A DNA stretch of 64,000 bases, from assembly GCF_000185725.2 (NCBI RefSeq), contig NZ_KI391953.1, positions 1-64,000 of the forward strand. The letters are read 5' to 3'. The DNA is from Segniliparus rugosus ATCC BAA-974. GTDB lineage: Bacteria > Actinomycetota > Actinomycetes > Mycobacteriales > Mycobacteriaceae. The notes beneath the pieces were generated by a model that saw nothing but the letters and a program-made list of their open reading frames with translations, was not told where the DNA came from and searched no databases. This document shows positions 42,968 through 57,248 of the stretch, piece by piece. The translations under genes were made by a program, and so were the position numbers. Position 1 is the stretch's first letter. Each line of letters starts with the position of its first letter.

Positions 42968-43396
42968 CTAGCGCGCGCCGCCCCAGGGGCCGACCCCGAC
43001 GATCCGCTCCACCTCGACATGGGTGACGAAACCGGCCTCCGGGCCCGCGTCGGTGAACACCGCCGACGGGTCGCCGGTCGCCGCGCGGATCGCCTCATTC
43101 ACCACCTCGGCGGCCCCGCCCTCGGTGATATGCGCCTTGCCGTGGAGCACGGCGTACTCGCGCAAGCCCAATGGGCTCGTCGTGCCGGACTCGATCGAGA
43201 GCGAGACCCTGCCGTCCCTGCGGATGTTGCGGACCTTCTGATGCTCGGACAAATGCGCGATCAAAACCTCGTTCCCGCGCAGAATCGGGTTGACCAGCGA
43301 CACTTGCGGACTGCCGTCCCGGTTGAGCGTCACCAGATGCGTGTACGGGGACTTCGCGAGCAGCGCCCGGACGGATTCGGGTATCTCGATAGCCAT
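42968..43396 (-). CDS. PPOX-class (F420- or FMN-dependent) oxidoreductase
   Basis: A split beta-barrel flavin protein of 142 residues, typical of the mycobacterial F420-dependent PPOX family (Rv1155-like). Visible family patterns: YTHLVTLNRDGSPQVSLVNP (about 18-37), VLIAHLSEHQKVRNIRRDGR and VSLSIES. It probably reduces a small substrate with F420H2; fgd elsewhere in the window fits an F420-using host. ATG 43396. Confidence 0.85.
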   Translation of the reverse strand: MAIEIPESVRALLAKSPYTHLVTLNRDGSPQVSLVNPILRGNEVLIAHLSEHQKVRNIRRDGRVSLSIESGTTSPLGLREYAVLHGKAHITEGGAAEVVNEAIRAATGDPSAVFTDAGPEAGFVTHVEVERIVGVGPWGGAR

Positions 43397-43436
43397 ACTC
43401 CGTGCAACCGGGCGCGCCAGGCGGCTATTCCCCTTT

Positions 43437-43592
43437 GAACCGGTGGATGTTTTTGTGCCTTGCAAAAGCGCTGTGGGCGGAGGGGTTCGACGGGATGTGG
43501 GGCCGATCGGACTCGAACCGGTGGATGCTTTTGTGCCTTGCAAAAGCGCTGTGGGCGGAGGAATTCAACGAAATGTGGAGCCAATCGGACTC
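43437..43592. repeat. Two decayed 78-bp tandem copies of the tRNA-Ala region
   Basis: Units starting GAACCGGTGGATG at 43437 and 43515 repeat with an exact 78-base period, and the next unit in phase (43593) is inside the intact tRNA-Ala gene. Each decayed copy keeps CCTTGCAAAAGCGCT (anticodon arm, read on the minus strand), and the second also keeps TCGGACTCGAACCG (T arm). The D arm and part of the acceptor are replaced, so neither could fold as a tRNA. Confidence 0.85.
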
Positions 43593-43648
43593 GAACCGAC
43601 AACCTTCGCCTTGCAAAAGCGCTGCGCTACCAATTGCGCCATGGCCCC
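43576..43648 (-). tRNA. alaT: tRNA-Ala (anticodon TGC)
   Basis: A 73-base cloverleaf. Acceptor GGGGCCA pairs with TGGCTCC (one G-T), the anticodon loop is TTTGCAA, and the T arm holds GGTTCGAGTCC. The 3' CCA is not encoded. The 3' side adjoins two decayed tandem copies. Confidence 0.95.
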
Positions 43649-43767
43649 ATGCACGGAGCTGGCCGACGCTCCCAGCAGCGCCTTAGCCCGGCTCCGGATT
43701 GCTCCGTGCCGCGTGCGGCCTCAGTTTACCAGCCCGCGCAAGGGGCTTTCGCCGCGCGCGGAGCCGG

Positions 43768-44994
43768 TCAGCCCAAGAGCGCGCGCCCGTACCAGTCGTC
43801 CTCGTCCCGCACGCCGGGCAGGACGTAGAAGTACCCGCCGCCAATCGGCTGCACGTAGTCCACGAGCGGTTCCCCGGCCAGGCGTTTCTGCACAGCCTCG
43901 AACTGGCGCTGCACGTCCTGCTGGTACGCGACGAAGATATGCCCGCACTCCATGTTCCCGTTGGCGTCCACGCCGAGGTCGTAGCTGTATGAGCGGCGGA
44001 TGAGGCGCTGGTCGTCGGTCTCTTTGGTGCGCGGGTTGGCCAGCCGCATGTGCGCGTCGAGCGGGATCACGTCGCCGTTCGGGTCGGCGGCGTAGTCCGG
44101 GACGTCGAATTCGGCGTTCCCGTCCAAGGGGGCTCCTGAGTCGCGGCGGCGGCCGAACATGTTCTCCTGCTCGTTGACGGAGATCCGGTCCCAGAACTCG
44201 ACGAGCATCCGGATGATGCGCACCACCTGGTAGGTGCCGCCCCTCGCCCACTCGGGCTCGTCCGCGCCGTCCGCCCACACCAGCGCGGACGCGTCCGCGT
44301 CGACCGGGTTCGCCGTGCCGTCTTTGAAGCCGAGCAGGTTGCGCCCGGTCCCCGACGGTCTTGGCGGGGAGTTGTAGCCGTCGTAGCGCCACCGGATCTG
44401 CATCGCGCCCCGGATCGGGCGCATGATGTCGCGCAGCGCGTGGTGCACCGTGTCGGGCTGGTGCGCGCAGAGCTGCAGCATCACATCGCCGTGGGTGGTC
44501 GCGGGGTCGAGGAAGTCGTCGGGGAAGGTCGGCATCGCGGTGAGCTTCGCCGGTTTGCGCTCCGCAAGGCCGAACCTGCCGTCGAAGAGGCTCGCGCCCG
44601 CGCCGACGGTCACCGTCAACCCGTCGGCGGGCACGATGGGGCCGAGCACGTCGCTGTCCGAGGGCGGCTTGCCGACGCCGAGGTCGGGGGGCGGCCCGCC
44701 CGCCGTGAGGCGGCGGGCGCGGTCGGTGAGCGCGCGCAACGCCTCGGCGAGGACGCGGCGGTCCGTCGTCGTCACATCCAGCGCCACGAAGCTCGCGAAG
44801 TTCTGCTTCTGCGACGGCGCGGGGGTGAGCACGCCCGACTGGCGCTCGCCGTGGAAGGGGTAGCGCTGGGGCAAGGACGCGGCCTGCCCGCCCGCGTCCT
44901 TCGCCGCGCCGGCGGCAAGCATGCCGCCGGTGAGCGCCGCGGCTCCGGCCCCGGTGGCCGCGCCTTGGAGGAAACGTCTGCGATTGAGATCCAT
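43768..44994 (-). CDS. efeB: Dye-decolorising (DyP) heme peroxidase EfeB
   Basis: A protein of 408 residues. A twin-arginine signal (NRRRFLQG, then a hydrophobic stretch up to about residue 32) exports it folded. The DyP fold follows, with the distal GFKDGTANP motif and HMRLANPR carrying the likely proximal heme His. EfeB is the peroxidase partner of the EfeUO iron importer and works outside the membrane on ferrous iron or heme. It lies 26 bases after efeO with GGAAGAAGAG before the ATG, so it is in the same operon. Confidence 0.92.
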   Translation of the reverse strand: MDLNRRRFLQGAATGAGAAALTGGMLAAGAAKDAGGQAASLPQRYPFHGERQSGVLTPAPSQKQNFASFVALDVTTTDRRVLAEALRALTDRARRLTAGGPPPDLGVGKPPSDSDVLGPIVPADGLTVTVGAGASLFDGRFGLAERKPAKLTAMPTFPDDFLDPATTHGDVMLQLCAHQPDTVHHALRDIMRPIRGAMQIRWRYDGYNSPPRPSGTGRNLLGFKDGTANPVDADASALVWADGADEPEWARGGTYQVVRIIRMLVEFWDRISVNEQENMFGRRRDSGAPLDGNAEFDVPDYAADPNGDVIPLDAHMRLANPRTKETDDQRLIRRSYSYDLGVDANGNMECGHIFVAYQQDVQRQFEAVQKRLAGEPLVDYVQPIGGGYFYVLPGVRDEDDWYGRALLG

Positions 44995-45020
44995 GAAATG
45001 TCTCTTCTTCCTCAGGACGC

Positions 45021-47063
45021 TCAGCGTCGGGTGGGCAGTTCGAGCAGCGGCGGCACGTCGGCGAGGGTTTCGAGGACCTCGCCGAGCGCCCCGGCGACCA
45101 CGCGTCGGCGCTGCGGCGCTACGTCGGCCAGCGGCTGCCACTTGCCGTCCGCCTGCGTGGCGCGCAACGCGGCTTCGAGCGCGTCGAGCTGCGCCTTCGC
45201 CTTGGGCAAAAGGCCCGGATCGCGCGGGGCCACCAACGGGGCGACCTGGTCGAGCAAGGCCCGCGTGGCCGCCGCCCCCGCTTGGACCTCGGCGTACTCC
45301 GCCCCGCCGCCTTGGTCGGTGTACCCCATGAGCTGGAAGCGGAGCATGTCCTCGAGCACCTCGTGCGGACGGTTGATGAAGTCTTTCGGCTCGGTCATGA
45401 CCTTGTCCAGATGCCCGCGCAGGTCCGCGACGCTCGCGCTGATCGCGTCGAGGACCGCCACGAGCGCGGCGGGGTCCTAGCCGTGCCACAGGCCGCGCTC
45501 CAGTCGGCGCAGGCCGACGAACTCCTTGTCCCTGGGGCCGTCCGGCAGCCCATGGGGCAGCATGTCGATCGCGTCGCCGTACTCGCCGAAACTGCCGTAG
45601 GCCGCCCCGATCTCGTCCCAGGTCACCATCGCGGGCAGCCACGCGGCCCGCGCCCCGGCCGCGTCGCCGCGCGCGAGGGCCGCCCGGATCGCGTCCAACT
45701 GCGGCGCGAACACGGCGAGCTTGCCCTGCACGTACTCGGTGTACGCGGCGATCACCGGCTTGAGGTCCTCCTCGGTCACCTTGGCCACCGGCAGCGGGGC
45801 CGGGCCCTCCGCGCTCCCGCTCACGAACACAGCCGCCGAATCCCTCGGCTGCTCCCCCGCCATGAAGCAGCGCAGGGTGTACGCCCCGTTCGCGAGCGTC
45901 GCGGTCAGCTCCGCGCTGGTGTTCGGGGCCAGGGTCTCGATCTCGCCGACCACCGCGCCCGCGCTGTTGAGCAGGTTGATCTCGCCCGCCTTCTTCGACT
46001 TGTTCGCCACCGTGATGGTCTGCGTCCCCGCCCGCGTCGGCTTGAAGTCCGCCCCGCAGCTGGTCGCGGTCACCGTGGCTTTCGCGGCGGGGCGCTCGGC
46101 GGAGGGCAGCGCCCAGATCGCCGCGGCGGCGAGCGCGACCGGGATCAGGATCGCGGCCAGGGCGAGCCGCCACGGCCCGCGCTGCAGCGCGCGTTCGAAC
46201 CACGCGGACCGCTTCTGCCCGGCCGGGCGCTCGGGCGCGGGCTCCTTGCCCTCCAAGAAGAACGCGGCGAGCACGCCCACGAGGTACACGGCCCAGACCG
46301 TCACCTGCAGCACGGTCATGCGCGGGGTGAGCTGGGTGATCCCGGTGATCAGCGTGACCCACCAGGAGTCTGCGGGCGCGACCACGCCGAAATCGAAGGC
46401 GAGCCAGGACGCGCCGGGGATCAGGCCGGTGGCCTGCAAGTCGCCGACTCCGTACGCCAGAACTCCCGCCGCGATGACCACGAGCAGCACCGCCGTGCGG
46501 CCGAAGAACACGCCGAGGTTCAACCGGATCGCGCGCCGGTAGAGCAGCACGCAGAGCGCGAAGGCGGCGGCGAGGCCCAGCGTCGCGCCGATCACCGGCG
46601 CGACGGACTCCCCGGTCGCCTTCGCCGACGTCCAGAGGAAAAGAGTGGTCTCCAGCCCTTCGCGCGCCACGGACAAGAACGCGGTGAGCGCCACGGCCCC
46701 CGAGCCGATCTCCAACGCGGACTCGACCTTCTCGCGCAACTGCGAGGACAACGTCCGAGCGGCCCCGCGCATCCAGAAGATCATCGCCGTGACCAGCACG
46801 ACGGCCAGCACGCTCAAAAGGCCGCCGAGGATTTGCTGCCCCCGCGCGTCGAGCAGGCTCGTGGAGAACGTGAGGACCGCCGCGAAGCTCGCCGAGACCG
46901 CGAGCGCCGTGAGCGCGCCGACCCACACCGGCAGCATGCGCCGACGCGCCTGGCCTCCTGCGGCTTTGCCGACCGCGGCGAGCAGAATTGTGACGACGAG
47001 CCCCGCCTCCAGCCCCTCGCGAAGGCCTATGAGAAAGCTCGGAAGCGCGTCTGACCAGTGCAC
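45021..47063 (-). CDS. efeUO: Fused EfeU-EfeO iron importer with internal amber codon
   Basis: One frame of 680 codons. EfeU permease (about 1-285) has seven membrane helices with REGLE iron motifs at about residues 15 and 125. A further helix leads to a cupredoxin-like domain (about 335-415, ending YTLRCFMAG), then an imelysin/M75 domain of EfeO type (about 430-680). At 45477-45479 the in-frame codon is TAG, inside the imelysin domain after RRLERGLWHG; the same frame continues as DPAALVAVLDAISA to the expected end. A single C-to-T change from CAG would explain it. Translation stopping there loses about 150 residues. The GTG start at 47063 lies 23 bases from an IdeR-like box. Confidence 0.85.
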
Positions 47064-47085
47064 GCCATCATGATAACCCGCCGAG

Positions 47086-47104
47086 TGAGCTAAGCATAAG
47101 CTAC
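47086..47104. promoter_or_regulatory. IdeR-like iron box upstream of efeU
   Basis: On the minus strand GTAGCTTATGCTTAGCTCA matches the IdeR consensus at 13 of 19 positions and ends 23 bases before the efeU start. An iron-repressed promoter would suit an iron importer. It overlaps the stop codon of the deaminase gene. Confidence 0.5.
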
Positions 47105-47604
47105 ATTCCCGAGGTCTCCAGCGCCGCCGCGAGGGGGCCAGGGGCGTTGCGCTCCTGCCAGAACCGGTAGACCGCTCTGGCCTCCTCGCGCGGCTCGTGG
47201 CGCATGGGCAGCCGGCGGTCCTGCCAGGGTTTGGCGAACTCGTCGTAGAAGGTGGCCAGCTCGAAGTACCTGCGGTCGTCCGCGTAGTGCGGCGCGTACT
47301 CCTCGCGAGTGGTCAGGAAGACGACCTCGTCCGGGGAGCAGTAGTACAACGAGCCCAGACACATCGGGCAAGGGTGGGCCAGGACGTAGATCGTGGCGCC
47401 GACAAGATGCTCGGTCCCCAGCTTCGCGCACGCCTCGCGGATCGCGAGGATCTCCGCGTGGGCGGTGGGGTCGCCCGTCTGGGCGACCTTGTTGGCGCTC
47501 TCGGCGAGGATCTCGCCGTCCCGGACGATCACGGTCGCGAACGGGCGGCCGCCCTCGGCGACGTTCTGTCGGGCGAGGTCGACGGTGCGTTGGATGAAAT
47601 CCAT
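47101..47604 (-). CDS. Zinc-dependent nucleoside/guanine deaminase family protein
   Basis: A protein of 167 residues in the cytidine-deaminase-like fold. The active site is visible as His49-Ala-Glu51 (zinc ligand and proton shuttle) and Pro78-Cys79-xx-Cys82. The C-terminal half (EEYAPHYADDRRYFELATFY) resembles guanine deaminase and related small-substrate deaminases rather than tRNA-specific TadA. Its place next to cyanase hints at handling of nitrogen compounds, which is inference. ATG 47604 has a GGAGGA-type site upstream. Confidence 0.82.
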   Translation of the reverse strand: MDFIQRTVDLARQNVAEGGRPFATVIVRDGEILAESANKVAQTGDPTAHAEILAIREACAKLGTEHLVGATIYVLAHPCPMCLGSLYYCSPDEVVFLTTREEYAPHYADDRRYFELATFYDEFAKPWQDRRLPMRHEPREEARAVYRFWQERNAPGPLAAALETSGM

Positions 47605-47630
47605 GGCGGTCCTCCTTGGGCCGGTCGGAG

Positions 47631-48101
47631 TCAGAACGGCTTGGTCGGCAGATACTTGCCGTCCAGGGTGATGACGGCGCGCTCGCCGCCCTCGGGGTCG
47701 GGGACCTTCTGCACGTCCAGCTTGAAATTGATAGCGCTGATGATGCCGTCGCCGAACTGCTCGTGGATCAGCGCCTTGAGCGTCGTGCCGTAGACCTGGA
47801 GCACCTCGTAGAAGCGGTAGATGGTCGGGTCGGTCGGCACGCCGCCGGGGATCGAGCCTCGGGTCGGGATGGTTTGCAGGAGCCGCGCCGCGTCCGGGCC
47901 CAGCTCCAGCAGCTCGGCGACGGCGTTGGCGGACTGCTCCGGCAACGGGTGCTGGCCGAGGACGGCGGCCGTCGTGAAGGCCGCAGACAGGCCCGCCGCG
48001 TCGGCGATCTGTTGCCAGGTGAGGTCTTTGCGGGTCTTGGCCTCGACCGCCGCGACGGCGAGCGCCTGACGGGCGGCGGGGTCGAACTGGGCGTGGATCA
48101 T
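47631..48101 (-). CDS. cynS: Cyanate hydratase (cyanase)
   Basis: The full family length of 156 residues. It converts cyanate and bicarbonate to ammonia and CO2. The catalytic residues fall at their standard positions: Arg96, Glu99 (YRFYEV) and Ser122 (IISAINF). An N-terminal helical domain (about 10-80) precedes the cyanase domain. A LysR regulator is divergent from it, as with cynR and cynS in other bacteria. ATG 48101 gives MIHAQFDP. Confidence 0.95.
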   Translation of the reverse strand: MIHAQFDPAARQALAVAAVEAKTRKDLTWQQIADAAGLSAAFTTAAVLGQHPLPEQSANAVAELLELGPDAARLLQTIPTRGSIPGGVPTDPTIYRFYEVLQVYGTTLKALIHEQFGDGIISAINFKLDVQKVPDPEGGERAVITLDGKYLPTKPF

Positions 48102-48219
48102 AGGTGGCGCGTCCTTTTCTCGTGAACTATCCGACGACATCCAGCATGCATGAACTGTTCCTATAGTGTCCAATACCTTCTAGCCATAGAATCCATTGCT
48201 CTCGCCTATAGTCTGTGCC
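48102..48219. promoter_or_regulatory. cynS-cynR divergent promoter region
   Basis: A 118-base gap between divergent genes, richer in A+T than its surroundings. CCTATAG occurs twice (48160-48166 and 48205-48211), with a related AGCCATAG between them; these may be parts of the CynR operator. The exact LysR-type site cannot be fixed from one sequence. Confidence 0.45.
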
Positions 48220-49128
48220 ATGGCCGTCGCCGAACTCCGCCACCTGCGCTATCTGCTCGCCGTCGCCGAACATGGGAACTTCACCCGCGCCGCCGAAGAG
48301 CTCCACATCTCCCAGCCCACGCTCTCCCAGCAGATCAAGCAGCTCGAACGAGCCCTCGGCGCGCAACTGCTGGACCGCACCGGACGGACGGTGCGGCTCA
48401 CCGATGCCGGAGCCGCCTACACCGCGCACGCCCGACGGGCGCTGCGCGAGCTGGCCGCGGCAGAGCGCGCCGTGCACGATGTCCACGACCTCTCCCGAGG
48501 CCATCTGCGCCTCGGGGTCACGCCCACGTTCACCGCCTACCTCGTCGGCCCGCTCGCCGCCGAACTCCACAGCCGCCACCCCGGCGTCGGCCTGACGCTG
48601 GCCGAGCTGCCCCAGGACCGCATGGAAACGGCTTTGCTCGCCGACGATCTCGACCTCGGCATCGCCTTCGCGGGCTCCCATCCGCCCGGAATCGCCGCCA
48701 GCGCGCTGTTCACCGAAACCCTCAGCCTCGTCGTCGGAGCCCCGCGCGCCCAGACGCTGCCGAACCCGCTGCCCGTCCACGCGCTCGAAGACGAGCACCT
48801 CGCCCTCCTCAGCGCCGACTTCGCCACCCGGGGCCACATCGACGCCTACTTCGCCGAGCATCGCGTCGCGCCGAGGATCGCGGTCGAGGCCAACTCCATC
48901 CAAGCCCTCACCGAGATCGTCCGACGCGCCTCCCTCGCCACCGTCCTGCCCGACGCCATCACCCACGAGCACCCCCGTCTCACGCCCATCCCGCTCGATC
49001 CGCCCCTGCCCGCCCGCACGGTCGCGCTCCTGCGCAGGCACGGGTCTTACACCAGCACGGCGGCCTCGGCCTTCACCCGCATCGTCCACGAACTCGTGAG
49101 AGCCCGCGGCTACGCCCCGCCCCCGTGA
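48220..49128 (+). CDS. cynR: LysR-family regulator, probable CynR
   Basis: A protein of 302 residues. An N-terminal winged helix-turn-helix (about 1-60: ELRHLRYLLAVAEHGNFTRA, then HISQPTLSQQIKQLE) and a C-terminal periplasmic-binding-like effector domain (about 90-295) make a standard LysR regulator. The divergent position to cynS suggests it activates the cyanase gene in response to cyanate. ATG 48220 is chosen over upstream TTG 48196 because MAVAELRHLRYLLAV starts the HTH at the usual place. Confidence 0.88.
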   Translation: MAVAELRHLRYLLAVAEHGNFTRAAEELHISQPTLSQQIKQLERALGAQLLDRTGRTVRLTDAGAAYTAHARRALRELAAAERAVHDVHDLSRGHLRLGVTPTFTAYLVGPLAAELHSRHPGVGLTLAELPQDRMETALLADDLDLGIAFAGSHPPGIAASALFTETLSLVVGAPRAQTLPNPLPVHALEDEHLALLSADFATRGHIDAYFAEHRVAPRIAVEANSIQALTEIVRRASLATVLPDAITHEHPRLTPIPLDPPLPARTVALLRRHGSYTSTAASAFTRIVHELVRARGYAPPP

Positions 49129-49251
49129 GCTCACGCCGGGGCCGAATCTGAGACCGGGCGCAGAGCGGCAACGGACACGTGGGCCTATCGCGCAAGTTCG
49201 AGCCGCAGCGGGCATGTGCCTCGAGGAGAAGGCGCTGTGTGGCCGGACCTC

Positions 49252-49515
49252 TTAAGGGATGATCGGTTTTCTGTTCGGCGGAGAGGGCGGCATGGGGTTG
49301 AGCGGTTCGACCACCCTATTCTTCAAGTCGCGGTTGTAGGGATCGTCGGATTGCTCGAAGCCGTTCGGGTTGTTCGGGTTGTTCGGGTCGTCCAGAGCGC
49401 CGTCCGGGGCATGGACCACGGGGCCCGCCGCCGCGAGGGAAGCGGAGCCGCCGACGGGCATGAGGCCGAGGGCGATCGCGACGAGCGCGCTGAGCGCTTT
49501 CGGAGGTCGGGGCAT
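49252..49515 (-). CDS. Small secreted protein with Asn-Pro repeats
   Basis: A protein of 87 residues. A signal peptide (about 1-33, ALSALVAIALGLMPVGG) precedes a short acidic, Pro/Asn-rich mature part with DDPNNPNNPNG (9-bp DNA repeats at 49367-49393) and a basic, proline-rich end. ATG 49515 is preferred because AAGGTGA precedes it; a longer reading to 49569 adds a charged tail that would spoil the signal peptide. Function unknown. Confidence 0.6.
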   Translation of the reverse strand: MPRPPKALSALVAIALGLMPVGGSASLAAAGPVVHAPDGALDDPNNPNNPNGFEQSDDPYNRDLKNRVVEPLNPMPPSPPNRKPIIP

Positions 49516-49680
49516 CGGTATCGTCACCTTCTTACGCGAGGCTGGAACAGCCAAATAGTTCTCTATCAAGAATAGCCGGTGATCCGCCCTGGCCTCCCGT
49601 GCTGATGCTTCGAGACCACATCAGACGCTGGAGCCACTGTGGAACACCTCCAATATGCGGTTGGCTTCTCGCTCCGCCTC

Positions 49681-50319
49681 TTAGGTTCCCAATGGGGAGC
49701 CGGCCACTATGGCTGCGACCGCGCTGAGCGACGTGTCGTCGGGACACCAGTAGGGGCCTGCGCCTGGGGGTTCTTGGACGTGGTGCCATTGCGTCCCCTC
49801 GTATCGGGAGGGACGGGCGCGCGGGTTCTTCAGGTGCTGGATGAGCACCACGCGGTCGGCCAATTTGTCTGGCGATCCCTCCACCGCTTCGACCACAGCT
49901 TTACGCCCGAGGCCGTGCCCGATCAACGTCACCTGTTGGTCTTCCCGAGCGCTCGTGGCCGGCAGAGCGCGCAGCTCCTTTCGCAGTGTCATCGAGGCTG
50001 GTCCGAGATCGTCGCTTTGCAGCACGAGCACAGCCGCGTCGTCAACCGGGCCGAGCACGGCCTTGGTCGCGGCGCGCAGCACGGCGGCAAGCTCGACATT
50101 GCGGCGGAAGTCCAGTCCGCCTCGTGCTCGCGGCAGTCTGTCCGGCACAAGCACCCCGACACGGGAGGCCGTGTCCGGGTTGCCGACAGAAATACCAACC
50201 ATGCCGGACGGCTCGAAACGAAACAGCAGCACCTGGGGAGGCTCAGAGCCATCGCGCCCGGACAGCAAAGGCTCTGCGGCCCGCTCGATCGCACGAAGCC
50301 GCCGCAAGTCCATAAGCAC
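49681..50319 (-). CDS. Alpha/beta hydrolase-like protein lacking the nucleophile
   Basis: A protein of about 212 residues. Middle segments alternate as in an alpha/beta hydrolase core: AAVLVLQSDDLG, VTLIGHGLGRKAVVEAVEG and ADRVVLIQH. The elbow reads GHGLG where hydrolases have GxSxG, so the serine is missing. It resembles DUF1023-type actinobacterial proteins only loosely. It is not obviously in an operon and could be a decayed or non-catalytic member. Confidence 0.5.
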   Translation of the reverse strand: MLMDLRRLRAIERAAEPLLSGRDGSEPPQVLLFRFEPSGMVGISVGNPDTASRVGVLVPDRLPRARGGLDFRRNVELAAVLRAATKAVLGPVDDAAVLVLQSDDLGPASMTLRKELRALPATSAREDQQVTLIGHGLGRKAVVEAVEGSPDKLADRVVLIQHLKNPRARPSRYEGTQWHHVQEPPGAGPYWCPDDTSLSAVAAIVAGSPLGT

Positions 50320-50515
50320 ACCCTAGTGAACCGTCCCCGGTTTCCCCGGACGGGGCTGGCGTCATTCGACCATGCCACGCTGGCGGCTGGGACGTGGGAA
50401 CAGGTCGCAGCCCCTCTCCCCTGAGGATCTGGAAGCCGTGGCGGGAGCGCTCGACAAAGCCAGCGAGAACTCCTCCGCGCGCTCTGCGAAACCTTCTGGC
50501 CTGCAGTGTCTTGTG

Positions 50516-50589
50516 TGGGCCTACCTGGACTTGAACCAGGGACCTCTTCGTTATCAGCGAAGCGCTCTAACCACCTGAGCTATAGGCCC
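50516..50589 (-). tRNA. ileT: tRNA-Ile (anticodon GAT)
   Basis: A 74-base cloverleaf. Acceptor GGGCCTA pairs with TAGGCCC, the D arm is AGCTCAGGTGGTTAGAGC, the anticodon loop is CTGATAA, and the T arm holds GGTTCAAGTCC. The 3' CCA is not encoded. It follows gyrA and the DUF3566 gene, as ileT does in M. tuberculosis. Confidence 0.97.
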
Positions 50590-50674
50590 GAATGCCGCCT
50601 TGGCGACCGTGACACTTTACCGTATCCGCCCAGTTTTCCACAATTCGCTTCTGACCGGCGGCTCCGTCCAGCTC

Positions 50675-51301
50675 CTACTCGGGGTCGGCGAGCGTGATCT
50701 CGACTCCGCCGATGAGATCGACGCAGAGATTGAAGATGAACGCCCCCACTGTCGTCAGTGCGGTCACCAGGACGACGTTGACGACGCCGACGAGCGCGGA
50801 GAAGCCGAACACCATGCCGGGGGTGACGATGTCGCTGCTCTCCGTCGCGCCGCTGGAGAAGTCCCCAAGGCCGGAGTTGATCTTCCCCATCACGCCGATC
50901 GCTTCGAGCAGGGCATAGAGGATCGCGACACCGATCATCCAGGCGACGAAGAGGACGACCGCCACGGCGGCGGTGACCTTCAAGACCGTCCACGGGTCCA
51001 CCCAGCGCACCTGCACTTGCGCCCGCAGCGGGCCGCCGGGCTGCTGCGGGCGGCTCGCGACGGCCTTGGGCTGCTGGGCGGCCGCCGCGCCGACGGCGGG
51101 CTTCGCGGCGGCGCGGTCGGCCGAGGGCCGCCGGGAGTCGGCGAGGCGGGCGGTCACCGCCGACACCGAGTCCGAGGCGGGGGAGATGCGCTCCGTCGAT
51201 TTGCGCGACGGGGCGGCGACCTTCGGCAAAGCCGTGGTCGGCGGCTCCTGCTCCGGCGACTGTGCTGTGTCTCTGCCGCCGACGGGCGGGGGGGTGCTCA
51301 T
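50675..51301 (-). CDS. DUF3566 membrane protein (Rv0007-like)
   Basis: A protein of 208 residues: a long disordered Ala/Pro/Ser-rich cytoplasmic tail (about 1-95), then VRWVDPWTVLKVTAAVAVVL leading into a first helix and a second helix (about 165-195) near the C-terminus. This is the standard DUF3566 layout, always found just after gyrA in mycobacteria (Rv0007). A link to cell division or envelope has been suggested for the family; nothing in this sequence settles it. Confidence 0.88.
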   Translation of the reverse strand: MSTPPPVGGRDTAQSPEQEPPTTALPKVAAPSRKSTERISPASDSVSAVTARLADSRRPSADRAAAKPAVGAAAAQQPKAVASRPQQPGGPLRAQVQVRWVDPWTVLKVTAAVAVVLFVAWMIGVAILYALLEAIGVMGKINSGLGDFSSGATESSDIVTPGMVFGFSALVGVVNVVLVTALTTVGAFIFNLCVDLIGGVEITLADPE

Positions 51302-51355
51302 GGGACAGTCACACTACCAAACTTTGTTGAAGCGAACATTCTTGTGGCAAGCGCC

Positions 51356-53836
<2,481 letters not shown>

Positions 53837-53883
53837 TGCGAGAAGCTCCTAAGAGAAGTCGGCGAGGTCAGGCGTCGAGACGG

Positions 53884-57177
<3,294 letters not shown>

Positions 57178-57248
57178 TCACTCGCGAAGCGAGCGCCACA
57201 GGCCTCCGGCGGGGGCGAGATCACGACGAGGAGCGTCCGGTGGGCGAG

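Noticed and set aside
43437..43648. The 78-bp repeats as a CRISPR array
   Set aside because: Only three units, and the shared parts are pieces of tRNA-Ala.
45021..45461. The C-terminal EfeO part as a separate gene
   Set aside because: It starts mid-domain without a ribosome-binding site and is in frame with the upstream part across the TAG.
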